Notes under the pieces: model-generated
Told to the model about the DNA's origin: nothing
The model's database searches: none
The model's input: the letters and a program-made list of their open reading frames with translations, nothing else
Shown here: piece by piece, positions 54,124 through 62,684 of the stretch
How positions within the stretch are numbered: the first letter of the stretch is position 1
Layout: every line of letters starts with the position of its first letter
From: Chloroflexota bacterium
GTDB taxonomy: Bacteria > Chloroflexota > Limnocylindria > QHBO01
Reading direction: 5' to 3'
Length of the DNA stretch: 64,000 nt
Assembly (NCBI GenBank): GCA_038040195.1
Contig: JBBPIR010000001.1
Span: forward strand, 677,141 to 741,140
Program-made: the position numbers and the translations under genes

Positions 54124-56790
54124 ATGCATCTGAAGTCCGCTTTGCACCGCCCGCTCCTTGCCGGCCTCGCCATGGCGCTGGTCATGACTGGCCTGGCACC
54201 GGCGGTACCCGCGGACACGACCGGCTCGATCAGGGTCCGTACCTCGGAATCGACCCACGGGGTCGATGGGAGCTACGACTTCTCTATCGCGGCGGGCACG
54301 ACGCACATCGTCATCCATTGGTCGGGCCATAGGGACGCACATGTAGACGCGGCGTTCAGCGCCGATGGAGCTGTCTTCTCAGAGCCGTCCCACGTCCACA
54401 TCGACGAGTTCGGAGCATCCAAAGCGGACGGCGAGACTTACGGCTCGGTGATGACCGTAGGCGGCATGCGGGCGGTCCGCGTGACGGCCGATGAAACCCT
54501 CCCCAAGGTCACGGTTCTCGCCATGGACGCGGCTGGCGAGACCCAGGCGTCATTCGGGCTGGGGGCCGAGGCGGCCGCGCTGAGCACCATTCCCGGAGTC
54601 ATCCCACGAAGCGGTTGGGGGGCCGACGAGTCCATCCGATTCGACAGCCTGGGGGAGGAGCGCTGGACGCGCGCGTTCTACCCCCTTCAGAAGCTGGTGG
54701 TCCATCACACGGCAGGCGCGAACAACGATCCGAACCCGGCAGCGACTGTCCGAGCCATCTACCATTTCCACGCCGTCACCCTGGGCTGGGGCGACATTGG
54801 TTACAACTACCTGATCGATGAGGCCGGACGGGTGTACGAGGGTCGGTACACCCGGGACTACTGGAACGGCACCATCCCGACCGGGGATGACGAGGCCGGG
54901 GACGTCGTTGAGTCCGGCCACGCGCTGCATCACAACCCGGGCAGCATGGGGATCTCACTGCTCGGTAACTTCACCTCGCAGCTCCCCACACCTGCGGCAC
55001 AGGCATCCATGGTGCGGATGCTGGCCTGGGCGTCCGCCGCGCACGGTATCAACCCGACCGGTAGCAGCACGTACGTCAACCCGGCGACCGGGACGACCAT
55101 CACGACCATGAACATCACCGGCCATCGCGACTACCAGAACACCGGGTGCCCCGGCTCGCCCTATTACGCACTCCTTCCGTCGATCCGGAGCGCGGTGGCG
55201 GCGGAGATCGCCAATCCGCCCCTTGAAACGTACAACCCGGCGCGTCCCCTCTATTTCGCCGCCGGCGCCTATGTTGGCCGGCAATTCAACGCCGCCGGAG
55301 GGATCACAGCCTCGTTGCCGTACACGCTCGGCGCGGCCTCGTGGGCTCCCACGAACCAGAAGAGCCCGATCCCCAACCAGGGCGGGAACTGGTACTACAT
55401 CACGGCCGGGATCTGGGCCGGTTATTGGATCCAGGAATCGGCCGCGACCACCCTGGGCAATGCGCCGCCGGCACCGGTGGCCGAGTCCTATTTCCCCTGG
55501 CGTCCCGTCTCCTTCGCCGCTGGCGCTCACGTCGGGTACAAGTTCGATACCAATGGGGCGATCATCGCCTCGCTGGCGTACACGCTGGCCAGCGATTCCA
55601 CGGCGCCGACGACGGAGAAGAGCACGATCCCCAACCAGGCCGGGAACTGGTTCTACATCACCGCTGGAGTGTGGGCCGGGTACTGGATCCAGGAGTCGGC
55701 CGGCACGACCCTGGGCGACATACCACCCCCGCCACCGCCGCCGGTGGTCGAGACGTACGACCCGCCGCGCCCGCTGTACTTCGCGGCCGGCACGTACGTC
55801 GGTCGCCAGTTCAGCGCCAACGGGGCGATCACCGCCTCGTTCCCGTACACCCTGGCCAGCGGCTCGAACGCGCCCACCAACCAGAAGAGCACGATCCCCA
55901 ACCAGGCTGGGAACTGGTACTTCATCACCGCTGGGGTGTGGGCCGGCTACTGGATCCAGGAGTCCGCGGGCACGACCCTGGGCGACATACCGCCCCCGCC
56001 ACCGCCGCCCGTGTCGGAAACCTTCGACCCGCCGCGCCCGCTGTACTTCGCGGCGGGCACCTACGTCGGTCGCCAGTTCAACGCGGCCGGGACGATCACG
56101 GCCTCCAACCCGTACACCCTGGCCACAGGCTCGAACGCGCCGACGAATCAGAAGAGCACGATCCCCAACCAGAGCGGGAACTGGTACTTCATCACGGCCG
56201 GTGTGTGGGCCGGCTACTGGATCCAGGAGTCCGCGGGCACGACCTTGGGCGACGTACCGCCCCCGCCACCGCCGCCCGTGTCGGAGACCTACGACCCGCC
56301 GCGCCCGCTGTACTTCGCGGCGGGCACGTACGTAGGTCGCCAATTCAACGCCGCCGGAGGGATCACGGCCTCCAACCCGTACACCCTGGCCACGGGTTCG
56401 AACGCGCCCACCAGCCAGCGCAGCACGATCCCCAACCAGGCCGGGAACTGGTACTACATCACGGCTGGGATCTGGGCCGGGTACTGGATCCAAGAATCGG
56501 CCGCGACCACCCTGGGCGACATACCACCCCCGCCACCGCCGCCGGTGGTCGAGACATATGACCCGCCGCGCGCGTTGTACTTCGCGCCCGGCACGTATGT
56601 CGGTCGCCAGTTCAACGCCGCCGGAGGGATCACGGCCTCCAACCCGTACACCCTGGCCACGGGATCGAACGCGCCCACGAACCAGAAGAGCACGATCCCC
56701 AACCAGAGCGGGAACTGGTACTCCATCACGGCCGGGATCTGGGCGGGGTACTGGATCCAGGAGTCGGCCGGCACGATCCTGGGACCTTAG
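54124..56790 (+). CDS. secreted PGRP-type N-acetylmuramoyl-L-alanine amidase with six repeats
   Basis: 888 residues. A signal peptide (LLAGLAMALVMTGLAPAVPA) is followed by a beta-rich region to about 150 and an amidase_2/PGRP domain at about 158-360. The zinc ligands are His in LVVHHTAGANND, His in ITGHRDYQN and Cys in TGCPG, so cleavage of the amide of peptidoglycan stem peptides is likely. The last about 520 residues are six repeats of 79-89 residues joined by poly-Pro linkers (GDIPPPPPPPV). The repeats probably bind cell wall or surface polymers. It is a single-gene unit. Confidence 0.9.
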   Translation: MHLKSALHRPLLAGLAMALVMTGLAPAVPADTTGSIRVRTSESTHGVDGSYDFSIAAGTTHIVIHWSGHRDAHVDAAFSADGAVFSEPSHVHIDEFGASKADGETYGSVMTVGGMRAVRVTADETLPKVTVLAMDAAGETQASFGLGAEAAALSTIPGVIPRSGWGADESIRFDSLGEERWTRAFYPLQKLVVHHTAGANNDPNPAATVRAIYHFHAVTLGWGDIGYNYLIDEAGRVYEGRYTRDYWNGTIPTGDDEAGDVVESGHALHHNPGSMGISLLGNFTSQLPTPAAQASMVRMLAWASAAHGINPTGSSTYVNPATGTTITTMNITGHRDYQNTGCPGSPYYALLPSIRSAVAAEIANPPLETYNPARPLYFAAGAYVGRQFNAAGGITASLPYTLGAASWAPTNQKSPIPNQGGNWYYITAGIWAGYWIQESAATTLGNAPPAPVAESYFPWRPVSFAAGAHVGYKFDTNGAIIASLAYTLASDSTAPTTEKSTIPNQAGNWFYITAGVWAGYWIQESAGTTLGDIPPPPPPPVVETYDPPRPLYFAAGTYVGRQFSANGAITASFPYTLASGSNAPTNQKSTIPNQAGNWYFITAGVWAGYWIQESAGTTLGDIPPPPPPPVSETFDPPRPLYFAAGTYVGRQFNAAGTITASNPYTLATGSNAPTNQKSTIPNQSGNWYFITAGVWAGYWIQESAGTTLGDVPPPPPPPVSETYDPPRPLYFAAGTYVGRQFNAAGGITASNPYTLATGSNAPTSQRSTIPNQAGNWYYITAGIWAGYWIQESAATTLGDIPPPPPPPVVETYDPPRALYFAPGTYVGRQFNAAGGITASNPYTLATGSNAPTNQKSTIPNQSGNWYSITAGIWAGYWIQESAGTILGP
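55225..56787 (+). repeat. six tandem 258-267-bp coding repeats
   Basis: Units begin at 55225, 55483, 55750, 56017, 56284 and 56551 (86, 89, 89, 89, 89 and 79 codons). Units 3 to 6 are nearly identical at the nucleotide level, with variation mostly in third positions, and units 1 and 2 are more diverged. Each carries YFAAGTYVGRQFNA, GNWYYITAGIWAGYWIQESA and a Pro linker. This suggests recent expansion at the 3' end of the array. Confidence 0.95.
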
Positions 56791-56815
56791 ACTCGGAGAC
56801 CTTTGCAACCGGTGA

Positions 56816-56891
56816 TGGCGCGCCGGACAGGATTCGAACCTGCGACCTCTGGCTCCGGAGGCCAACGCTCTATCCACTGAGCTACCGGCGC
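56816..56891 (-). tRNA. tRNA-Arg (anticodon CCG)
   Basis: 76 nt including an encoded CCA. The acceptor arm GCGCCGG pairs with CCGGCGC, the D-arm is GCTCAGTGGATAGAGC, and the loop CTCCGGA carries the anticodon CCG (56856-56858), reading CGG codons. The T-loop is TTCGAAT. It lies directly after the amidase gene on the opposite strand. Confidence 0.96.
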
Positions 56892-56918
56892 GCGGGGGTG
56901 CCGAGTCTAGCGGATAGG

Positions 56919-56946
56919 TGAAGGCCCCTCCGAAGAGGGGCCTTCA
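56919..56946. terminator. strong hairpin, possible terminator
   Basis: A perfect 12-bp stem (56919-56930 with 56935-56946) around CGAA. On the plus strand it is followed by TTTGCT, on the minus strand by no T-run. It may end leftward transcription from the cyclophilin gene, or insulate the tRNA. Confidence 0.6.
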
Positions 56947-57156
56947 TTTGCTGCCGGATTCGCTAATCGCTGGGGCATCTTTCACGCGCGGTTGCCCGCA
57001 CTACCCTTACCCAAACCTACCCATGACCCTGCGATCAGTGGTGAATCGCTGTGCGAACAGCGAAGCAATCATATCCGACCCCCCAGGTCAGGGTCAATGC
57101 TCTGGAATGAAGAATCCTTTACTTTTCGGAGCGGTATTTCCGTACCTGGGGCAGCT

Positions 57157-57837
57157 TCAATCGGGCGTACTTTCGGGCGCGCCTACGAGGACCCGATTGA
57201 TCACGACGGGGTCCACGGGCACTCCGATGAGGGAGTCGTTGACCGCCACCCCACCGATCGCGTCCACGACCTCCATTCCGGACGAAACCGCCCCGAAGAT
57301 GGTGTATTGGCGCGGCAGCTGGGCGTCCAGATCAGTCAGACAGATGAAGAACTGGCTCCCGTTGGTGTTGGCCATGCCGGCATTGGCCATGGCCACCACG
57401 TAGGGGTCGTAGTTCCGTCCTTCGGGCGGCAGCTCGATGGCGAAGCCGTATCCGGGTCCGCCGGTGCCCAGGCCTTCGAAGTCGCCCTGGTTATCTCGCG
57501 TGTTCGGGTCGCCGGCCTGGGCCACGAAACCGGCCAGGACGCGATGGAAGGTCACGCTCTCGTAGAACCCACAGCGGGCCAGGGCCACGAAATTGGCGGT
57601 CGCGATCGGCGCGACGTCGCCATACAGGTCGACCGTGAAGCTGCCCAGGGTGGTTTCGAAGCTCGCGGTGCCCGCGGTGTCGGCCAGGATGTCGGCAGTT
57701 TCGGTTGCGGTCGGCGCGGCCGTCGGGCATTCGGTCGGCTCCACACCGGGGATCACGCCCTGGCAGGCTACCGCGAACCCGAGGAATGCCGCCGAGCCGG
57801 CTCGAATCCCGCGCCGGACGGCGCGCATCGGTCGCAT
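57157..57837 (-). CDS. cyclophilin-type peptidyl-prolyl isomerase lipoprotein
   Basis: 226 residues from the ATG at 57837. A lipoprotein signal (AAFLGFAVACQG, Cys at about residue 26) is followed by a Thr/Ala linker and a cyclophilin domain (FTVDLYGDVAPIATANFVAL, FHRVLAGFVAQAGDP, NTNGSQFFICLTDL). It catalyses proline isomerisation outside the cytoplasm. A long open frame continues upstream over the DUF885 gene, but that is an artefact. Its start overlaps the DUF885 stop by one base. Confidence 0.9.
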   Translation of the reverse strand: MRPMRAVRRGIRAGSAAFLGFAVACQGVIPGVEPTECPTAAPTATETADILADTAGTASFETTLGSFTVDLYGDVAPIATANFVALARCGFYESVTFHRVLAGFVAQAGDPNTRDNQGDFEGLGTGGPGYGFAIELPPEGRNYDPYVVAMANAGMANTNGSQFFICLTDLDAQLPRQYTIFGAVSSGMEVVDAIGGVAVNDSLIGVPVDPVVINRVLVGAPESTPD

Positions 57838-59480
57838 CAAAGGTCGAACAGGCGCCGCGCGTAGGAGACGGGCATCGTGCCGCCGTAGAGGAGCGTGTCG
57901 TGGAAGCCCTTGAGGCTGAAATCGGGGCCCTGCCGCCGTTCGACGTCGCGGCGCAGGGTTTCGATCATGTGCCGCCCGTAGAGGTACGACAGCTGGTAGG
58001 TGGGGGTGCTCGTGTAGCGCTTGACCTCGGCCAGGGCGGCGGGGTGCTCGAATCCGGTTTCGGCCACCAGCCGCTCGACCGCCTCCTCGAAGCCAATCTC
58101 GCCGCGGTGGAGCCGGACGTCGAGGACGATCCGGGTGGCGCGCCAGATGACGTCCGTGAGCTGGATGTACCGATGGGTGGGCGTGTCGTCGAATCCGGCC
58201 TCCTTCATCATCCGCTCGGTGTAGAAGGCCCATCCCTCGGCGAACTCGGGCGAGCCGGAGAAGAGGCGCACCAGGCTGGGATTGGTGATGGCCGCCGACA
58301 GCTGCTGGTGATGACCCGGGTAGGCCTCGTGGACCGACGTGTTGGAGATGGAGGCGTAGTTGTGCTCGCGCATCATCTCCGGTGTCTCGGGCGGAGTGAC
58401 GATGTAGGTGCCCTGTGGAATGGGGTCGAAGCGAGCCGGTTCGAAGTAGGCGGCAAACGGCACCAGGTGCCGGATGAAGCTCGGCGTCTCGATCACGACC
58501 AGGGTGTCGTTGGGGGGCAGCGTGGCGAGGTCGTGCTCGACCACGAAGGCGCGGGCCCGATCCATGGCCCCCCGGTACTCGCCCAGCGCTTCGACGAAGT
58601 TGGCGGGGTAGTCGCCCTTGACCCGGTCGGCGACCTGGGCCGGGGTCAGGCCGGGGTCGATCTCCGCGCACACCGCGTCGCGCTGGGCGTGGGACTCGGC
58701 GAGCATTCGCTCGCCCACGTCCAGGATCTCGTCGCCGGTGGCCTCCAGCGCGCGGAGGCGGACCATCTCCGCGAACAGCTCGGGGCCGGTGACCCATTCG
58801 GCGGTCGCCCGGGGCATGACGTCGTCGCGGAGCCAGGCCTGGTGTGCGTCGAGGGCTGAGACCGCCGATGCGATGGCTTGCTCCAGGCGGCTGACGACGG
58901 CCGTCGGGGCGTTCTGGGTGCGTGCCGCGTCCAGGATGGTGTCCAGGAACGAGGGCAGGCTTTCCCCGGATTGGATGTCGATTTCTGTCCAAAGCTGCAC
59001 CGGCCGCTCCACCCGCTCGTGGGTCTCGGCCAGGAAGCGGGGAGCCGCCTCCAGGCGGGCGGCGATGCTCTCCAGGCGTTCGGCCAGCGGCGCAAAGTCG
59101 CGGGTGAAGAGAGGGAAGAGGGCGCCGCCGATTGCCTCGGCGGCATCGGATCGCCCCTGCCAAGAGCGCCGCTCCGTCAGCTCGAACAGGTTCAATCGCG
59201 CCTCGTGGAGGACGAGGTCGCGGTCCAGTGCGCGGTTCGGAGACAGCGTGGCCGGGTCGAAGGTCTCCATGGCCGCCATCGCCGCGTTCGTGAAGGCGAC
59301 GTCCTGCTCGATCCCGTCCCGCCCGCCGGGCGAGAGGCGGTGGTCGTGCTCGTGGATCCCGAGGTAGGTCGCCCACTCAGGCTGAAGCTCCAGGCGCTGG
59401 CGGAACCAGCGCTCGATCGCATCGTCGAACCGGGTGTCGTCGACGCTCAGGATGGCGTCAGGTTGGGCGATGGTCGTCAT
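57837..59480 (-). CDS. DUF885-family protein
   Basis: 547 residues. The zinc-peptidase-like signature SVHEAYPGHHQQ (HEAYPGHH) at about 380 matches the DUF885 family, thought to be metallopeptidases of unknown substrate. Family blocks MREHNYASISNTS, FAEGWAFYTERMM and YTSTPTYQLSYLYGRHMIE are present. It has no signal peptide. It overlaps the upstream alpha/beta hydrolase by one base. Confidence 0.87.
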   Translation of the reverse strand: MTTIAQPDAILSVDDTRFDDAIERWFRQRLELQPEWATYLGIHEHDHRLSPGGRDGIEQDVAFTNAAMAAMETFDPATLSPNRALDRDLVLHEARLNLFELTERRSWQGRSDAAEAIGGALFPLFTRDFAPLAERLESIAARLEAAPRFLAETHERVERPVQLWTEIDIQSGESLPSFLDTILDAARTQNAPTAVVSRLEQAIASAVSALDAHQAWLRDDVMPRATAEWVTGPELFAEMVRLRALEATGDEILDVGERMLAESHAQRDAVCAEIDPGLTPAQVADRVKGDYPANFVEALGEYRGAMDRARAFVVEHDLATLPPNDTLVVIETPSFIRHLVPFAAYFEPARFDPIPQGTYIVTPPETPEMMREHNYASISNTSVHEAYPGHHQQLSAAITNPSLVRLFSGSPEFAEGWAFYTERMMKEAGFDDTPTHRYIQLTDVIWRATRIVLDVRLHRGEIGFEEAVERLVAETGFEHPAALAEVKRYTSTPTYQLSYLYGRHMIETLRRDVERRQGPDFSLKGFHDTLLYGGTMPVSYARRLFDL

Positions 59481-60514
59481 CAGGGGCCAAGCGTGCGGGC
59501 CAGGAAGCCTAGCACCCAGGTGCGGTAGTCATCCGGGCACACCTCGAGCAGCCGGGTGTGCCCGGCACCGGCGCAGATGTGAACCTCCGCCTGAACGCCG
59601 GCCTCCGCGGCGGCCGCGGCGAGCTGATCGGCGCTGGTGGGGTCGATGGCCAGGTCGGCATCGCCCTGGAGGATGAGGACCGGGACGCTCCCGACGTCGT
59701 CGATGGTGAAGATCGGGTCGGCGGCGGTCACGTCGACACCGGTCCGGAACAGCGCGCCCAGGACGATCGCCCACGAGGCGGGGAGGGCAAGGGGGAAGTT
59801 CCCGTTCTCGACGCGGCGCTGGGCCGAGCTGGCCACGCCCAGCGGGGAAGAGTCCAGGACCAATGCCTGCACCGGCAGGCCCAACGCGACGGCGTGTGTC
59901 GCCGTAATCGCGCCCATGCTGCCCCCCAGGACGGCGATGTTGGACGGCGCATACGTGGCGCGGACCCAATCCACGACCGCGTCAAGATCCATCCGTTCGC
60001 GGACCCCGACCGTGGTCTCGGTCCCGAAGCTCTGCCCATGGTTGCGCTGGTCGAACAGGACCAGGTTGTAGTCGGCGTGGAGCACCTCGGCCCACGGGAG
60101 CATGGCGTTCTTGTTCGAGCCGTGGCCGTGAACCAGAACCACGGTTGGGCCCTCCGGGCCAATGGGCGCCGCCGCGGGGATGTACCACCCGGCCAGGCGT
60201 GTCCCGTCGGCAGCCATCAGGTCGGTGCCCGCTGCATCGCCGACCGACGCGCAGTCGAGCGGATCGGCCTCCGCGGCCAGGCCCGCGTCCGAGGCCTGGT
60301 CGTAATTGATGGCCTGGTACTCCCATCCCAGGGCTGACGGAAGGCGGCAGATCCGGCTGCGATCGGGATGGACGAGCTGATCCGATCCCTCGAAGCCGGC
60401 GTAGCCTAGGTAGGCCAACAGCCCGATCAGGATCGCCACCAGGAGGAACGTGGCCCAGCCCACCAGGCGTGCCCGGCGCGCTTCGCGAGGGTCGACTGGC
60501 ATCTCGAAGGCCAT
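59480..60514 (-). CDS. membrane-anchored alpha/beta hydrolase
   Basis: 344 residues. One N-terminal membrane segment (WATFLLVAILIGLLAYLGYA) is followed by the hydrolase fold: TVVLVHGHGSNKNAM (oxyanion region), nucleophile Ser in AVLGGSMGAITATHA, Asp in VLILQGDADLAIDP and His in GAGHTRLLE. All catalytic residues are present. Substrate unknown (lipase or esterase type). TATACT lies 10 nt before its ATG. It is first in the leftward hydrolase-DUF885-cyclophilin unit. Confidence 0.88.
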   Translation of the reverse strand: MAFEMPVDPREARRARLVGWATFLLVAILIGLLAYLGYAGFEGSDQLVHPDRSRICRLPSALGWEYQAINYDQASDAGLAAEADPLDCASVGDAAGTDLMAADGTRLAGWYIPAAAPIGPEGPTVVLVHGHGSNKNAMLPWAEVLHADYNLVLFDQRNHGQSFGTETTVGVRERMDLDAVVDWVRATYAPSNIAVLGGSMGAITATHAVALGLPVQALVLDSSPLGVASSAQRRVENGNFPLALPASWAIVLGALFRTGVDVTAADPIFTIDDVGSVPVLILQGDADLAIDPTSADQLAAAAAEAGVQAEVHICAGAGHTRLLEVCPDDYRTWVLGFLARTLGP

Positions 60515-60524
60515 TCCGAGGCCG

Positions 60525-60530
60525 AGTATA
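60525..60530 (-). promoter_or_regulatory. -10 box for near-leaderless hydrolase gene
   Basis: TATACT on the minus strand, 10 nt upstream of the ATG, with no ribosome-binding motif. Confidence 0.4.
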
Positions 60531-60594
60531 GGCGGGCTGGCCGCGGGGTCGGTGGTCGCCTACAATGCGCGCCGCCCCCCGGAGGACCGCTCCC

Positions 60595-61065
60595 ATGACG
60601 ACCGGCGCCGGCCGTGATTCGACAGGTCGACCCCACTCCCTGGCTCCTGCTCACCTGGGTGAGGCGCGTGCCGGCGCCGCCCTGGCTGTGGCGGTGCTGG
60701 GAGTTGCCGTGTTCATCGCGGGGGTCGGGATCGTGGTCTCCGGGTTGACCGCATCGACGGGCTACGACCCCGCCAACCTACCCCCCAACGCCAACGCGTT
60801 GGGAACGGGCCAGGTCACCGGCGGCTTCGCCCTGTTCGTTCTGGGGGTGGCGCTGGCTGGCGGCGGGCTCGGCATGCTGGCCGGAAGCCAGCGAGCTCGC
60901 ATCCCGACCGCGATCCTGGCCTTGGCGGCCGCCCTGGCCGCGGTGGCGGGGGCGGTCTGGATCATCGTCCGTGGCCCTTCCGACCTCATCCTGGCCCTGT
61001 CACTGCTTGGCGCGGGCCTTGGGCTGGGCGGCTCCGGGCTGCTGTTGCTGCGCCGCCCCCGCTGA
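60595..61065 (+). CDS. multi-pass membrane protein, unknown
   Basis: 156 residues from the ATG at 60595 (MTTGAGRDSTGRP), chosen for the upstream GGAGGA; an upstream ATG at 60565 adds ten basic residues. Four hydrophobic segments (AALAVAVLGVAVFIAGVGIV, GGFALFVLGVALAGGGLGML, AILALAAALAAVAGAVWIIV, LILALSLLGAGLGLGGSGLL). No motif recognised. A TACAAT box lies at 60560-60565. Confidence 0.6.
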   Translation: MTTGAGRDSTGRPHSLAPAHLGEARAGAALAVAVLGVAVFIAGVGIVVSGLTASTGYDPANLPPNANALGTGQVTGGFALFVLGVALAGGGLGMLAGSQRARIPTAILALAAALAAVAGAVWIIVRGPSDLILALSLLGAGLGLGGSGLLLLRRPR

Positions 61066-61076
61066 CGGCCGGGGCG

Positions 61077-61592
61077 GTGGATCCCCTGCCGCGCCGCCTG
61101 CTGCTGGCTTCCCGTCTCCTGCTCCTCCTGTCAGGGCCGCTCCTCGCCGCTGGCGTGGTATGTGCCGTCGCCGGCGTCGTTGCGGCTGAGGACATCGCAG
61201 AGCGCTTGCTGGCCAGTCTCCTGGCTGAGATCGATGCCGAGACACTGGCCGGACTGCCAGCCGACTTCCTGACCCCAGCCACCGTCCAGCGCGCCGCGTT
61301 CGCTCTGGCCGCCGGCTTCGTGTTCCTCGGCCTGGGGCAGCTGGCCACTGCGGCCGGGCTCCGCCGTGGGGCGCGATGGTCGTACGCGGCCGCCGTGATG
61401 GGGGGCCTGTTCGTGGCCTTCACTACCGGCGCCACCGCCGTCTTCATGATCGCGGCGCGATCGGCGCAACCCCAGGCCGCGACGCTGCTGACGGTTGGCG
61501 CCATCGGGCTGAGCGGGGTCGCCGCCCTGTACGCGGCGATCGCGGTTTTGGCCGCCGCTGGGCGCCGCGAACTCGAGGTCTCCAGCGGTTGA
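61077..61592 (+). CDS. multi-pass membrane protein, unknown
   Basis: 171 residues, GTG start 11 bp after the preceding gene, with which it is probably co-transcribed. Hydrophobic segments at about 7-30, 75-95, 100-125 and 140-162 (LLLLSGPLLAAGVVCAVAGV, FALAAGFVFLGLGQLATAAG). It has no known domain. It is followed by tRNA-Asp. Confidence 0.58.
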   Translation: MDPLPRRLLLASRLLLLLSGPLLAAGVVCAVAGVVAAEDIAERLLASLLAEIDAETLAGLPADFLTPATVQRAAFALAAGFVFLGLGQLATAAGLRRGARWSYAAAVMGGLFVAFTTGATAVFMIAARSAQPQAATLLTVGAIGLSGVAALYAAIAVLAAAGRRELEVSSG

Positions 61593-61613
61593 GGGATGCC
61601 CGAAGGGGGCTTG

Positions 61614-61619
61614 GTATAC
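61614..61619 (+). promoter_or_regulatory. -10 box for tRNA-Asp
   Basis: TATACT, 17 nt upstream of the tRNA 5' end. A possible -35 is poor (TTGAGG at non-optimal spacing). Confidence 0.4.
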
Positions 61620-61636
61620 TCCGCCCCCGCCGCTGC

Positions 61637-61713
61637 GGGCCCGTGGTGTAGCGGCCCAACATGCCAGCCTGTCACGCTGGAGATCGCCGGTTCGAATCCG
61701 GTCGGGCCCGCCA
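61637..61713 (+). tRNA. tRNA-Asp (anticodon GTC)
   Basis: 77 nt with encoded CCA. The acceptor GGGCCCG pairs with CGGGCCC; the anticodon stem CCAGC/GCTGG encloses the loop CTGTCAC with anticodon GTC (61671-61673); the T-loop is TTCGAAT. Complete. Confidence 0.96.
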
Positions 61714-61739
61714 TTCAGCGTCGCGCGCCGTCTCCGGCA

Positions 61740-62519
61740 TCAGGGGCCGCGGATCAGATCTCCGATGTGCCGCTCGGGCATGTTCTTGCGAGCCTGATGT
61801 CGGTCCACGATCACCCGCACCACCTCGTCCAGGTCGTCGGTGATCGTGGCCAGATCGAGGTCCTCGGGGCTGATCTTGCCTTGTTTCTGAACCGTGCCGA
61901 CCAGCCAGCGCATGAGCCCGCTCCAGTACTCGCGTCCCACCAGCACCACCGGGAAGTCCTCGATCTTCCCGGTCTGGATGAGGGTCAGCGCCTCGAACAG
62001 CTCATCCATCGTGCCCAGGCCACCGGGGAAGATGACAAACGCCTCCGCGTACTTGACGAACATCGTCTTGCGCACGAAGAAGTAGCGGAACTCGATGCCC
62101 AGGTCGACGTAGGGGTTGATGTCCTGCTCGAACGGCAGCTCGATGTTGCAGCCGATGGACAGGCCCCCCGCCTCCTGGGCGCCCCGATTGGCGGCTTCCA
62201 TGATTCCCGGGCCGCCGCCGGTGATGACCGCGAAGCCCTCCTTGACCAGGCGGGCGGCCAGCCGTCGCGCGAGGCGATAATGCATATCGGTGCGTTTCAC
62301 CCGCGCCGACCCGAAGATGCTGACTGCCGGGCCTACCCCAGCCAGGGCGTCGAAGCCTTCGACGAACTCGCCCAGGATGCGGAGTGTGCGCCACGTGTCG
62401 GTGCCCTGAAAGTCGGTGCGGGCGTCGCGCTGGAGGAGCTCCTGGTCCTCGGTCGGGCGCCGCACGGGTCCCCGCATGACCAGCGCACCGCTGCGTCTCG
62501 GATGGTCCTGCTTCGCCAT
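61740..62519 (-). CDS. LOG-family (cytokinin-riboside 5'-monophosphate phosphoribohydrolase-like) protein
   Basis: 259 residues with the family signature FPGGLGTMDELFEALTLIQT and nucleotide-binding GGGPGIMEAANRGAQEAG. Bacterial LOG proteins cleave the N-glycosidic bond of purine nucleotides and some are moonlighting dehydrogenases or DNA-processing relatives. There is a N-terminal extension of about 60 residues (QLLQ.. DARTDFQGTDTWRTLRILGE) typical of TIGR00730. The end is just after tRNA-Asp, 27 bp away. Confidence 0.87.
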   Translation of the reverse strand: MAKQDHPRRSGALVMRGPVRRPTEDQELLQRDARTDFQGTDTWRTLRILGEFVEGFDALAGVGPAVSIFGSARVKRTDMHYRLARRLAARLVKEGFAVITGGGPGIMEAANRGAQEAGGLSIGCNIELPFEQDINPYVDLGIEFRYFFVRKTMFVKYAEAFVIFPGGLGTMDELFEALTLIQTGKIEDFPVVLVGREYWSGLMRWLVGTVQKQGKISPEDLDLATITDDLDEVVRVIVDRHQARKNMPERHIGDLIRGP

Positions 62520-62684
62520 TCGTCACCTCGCTGGCGGGCCGTTCGTCCTGGCTGGAAGCCCGGCAAAAGCGCCACTGATCATGGTACGGTGCCGCTCGAC
62601 GTCGTAGTCGCGCGGCGCCCCCCGGGTGCCCCGATGTGACCGGCAGCGGCGAGCCGGTTCCCATCACTGTGCCCGAGGATCAAT

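Noticed and set aside
55225-56787. Assembly duplication in the amidase repeats
   Set aside because: Units differ in the protein sequence, keep frame, and the first two are clearly diverged, so a real tandem array is more likely.
57838-59376. Upstream extension of the cyclophilin reading frame
   Set aside because: It is the alternative frame of the DUF885 gene with typical Arg/Pro-rich shadow composition. The lipoprotein signal begins at 57837.
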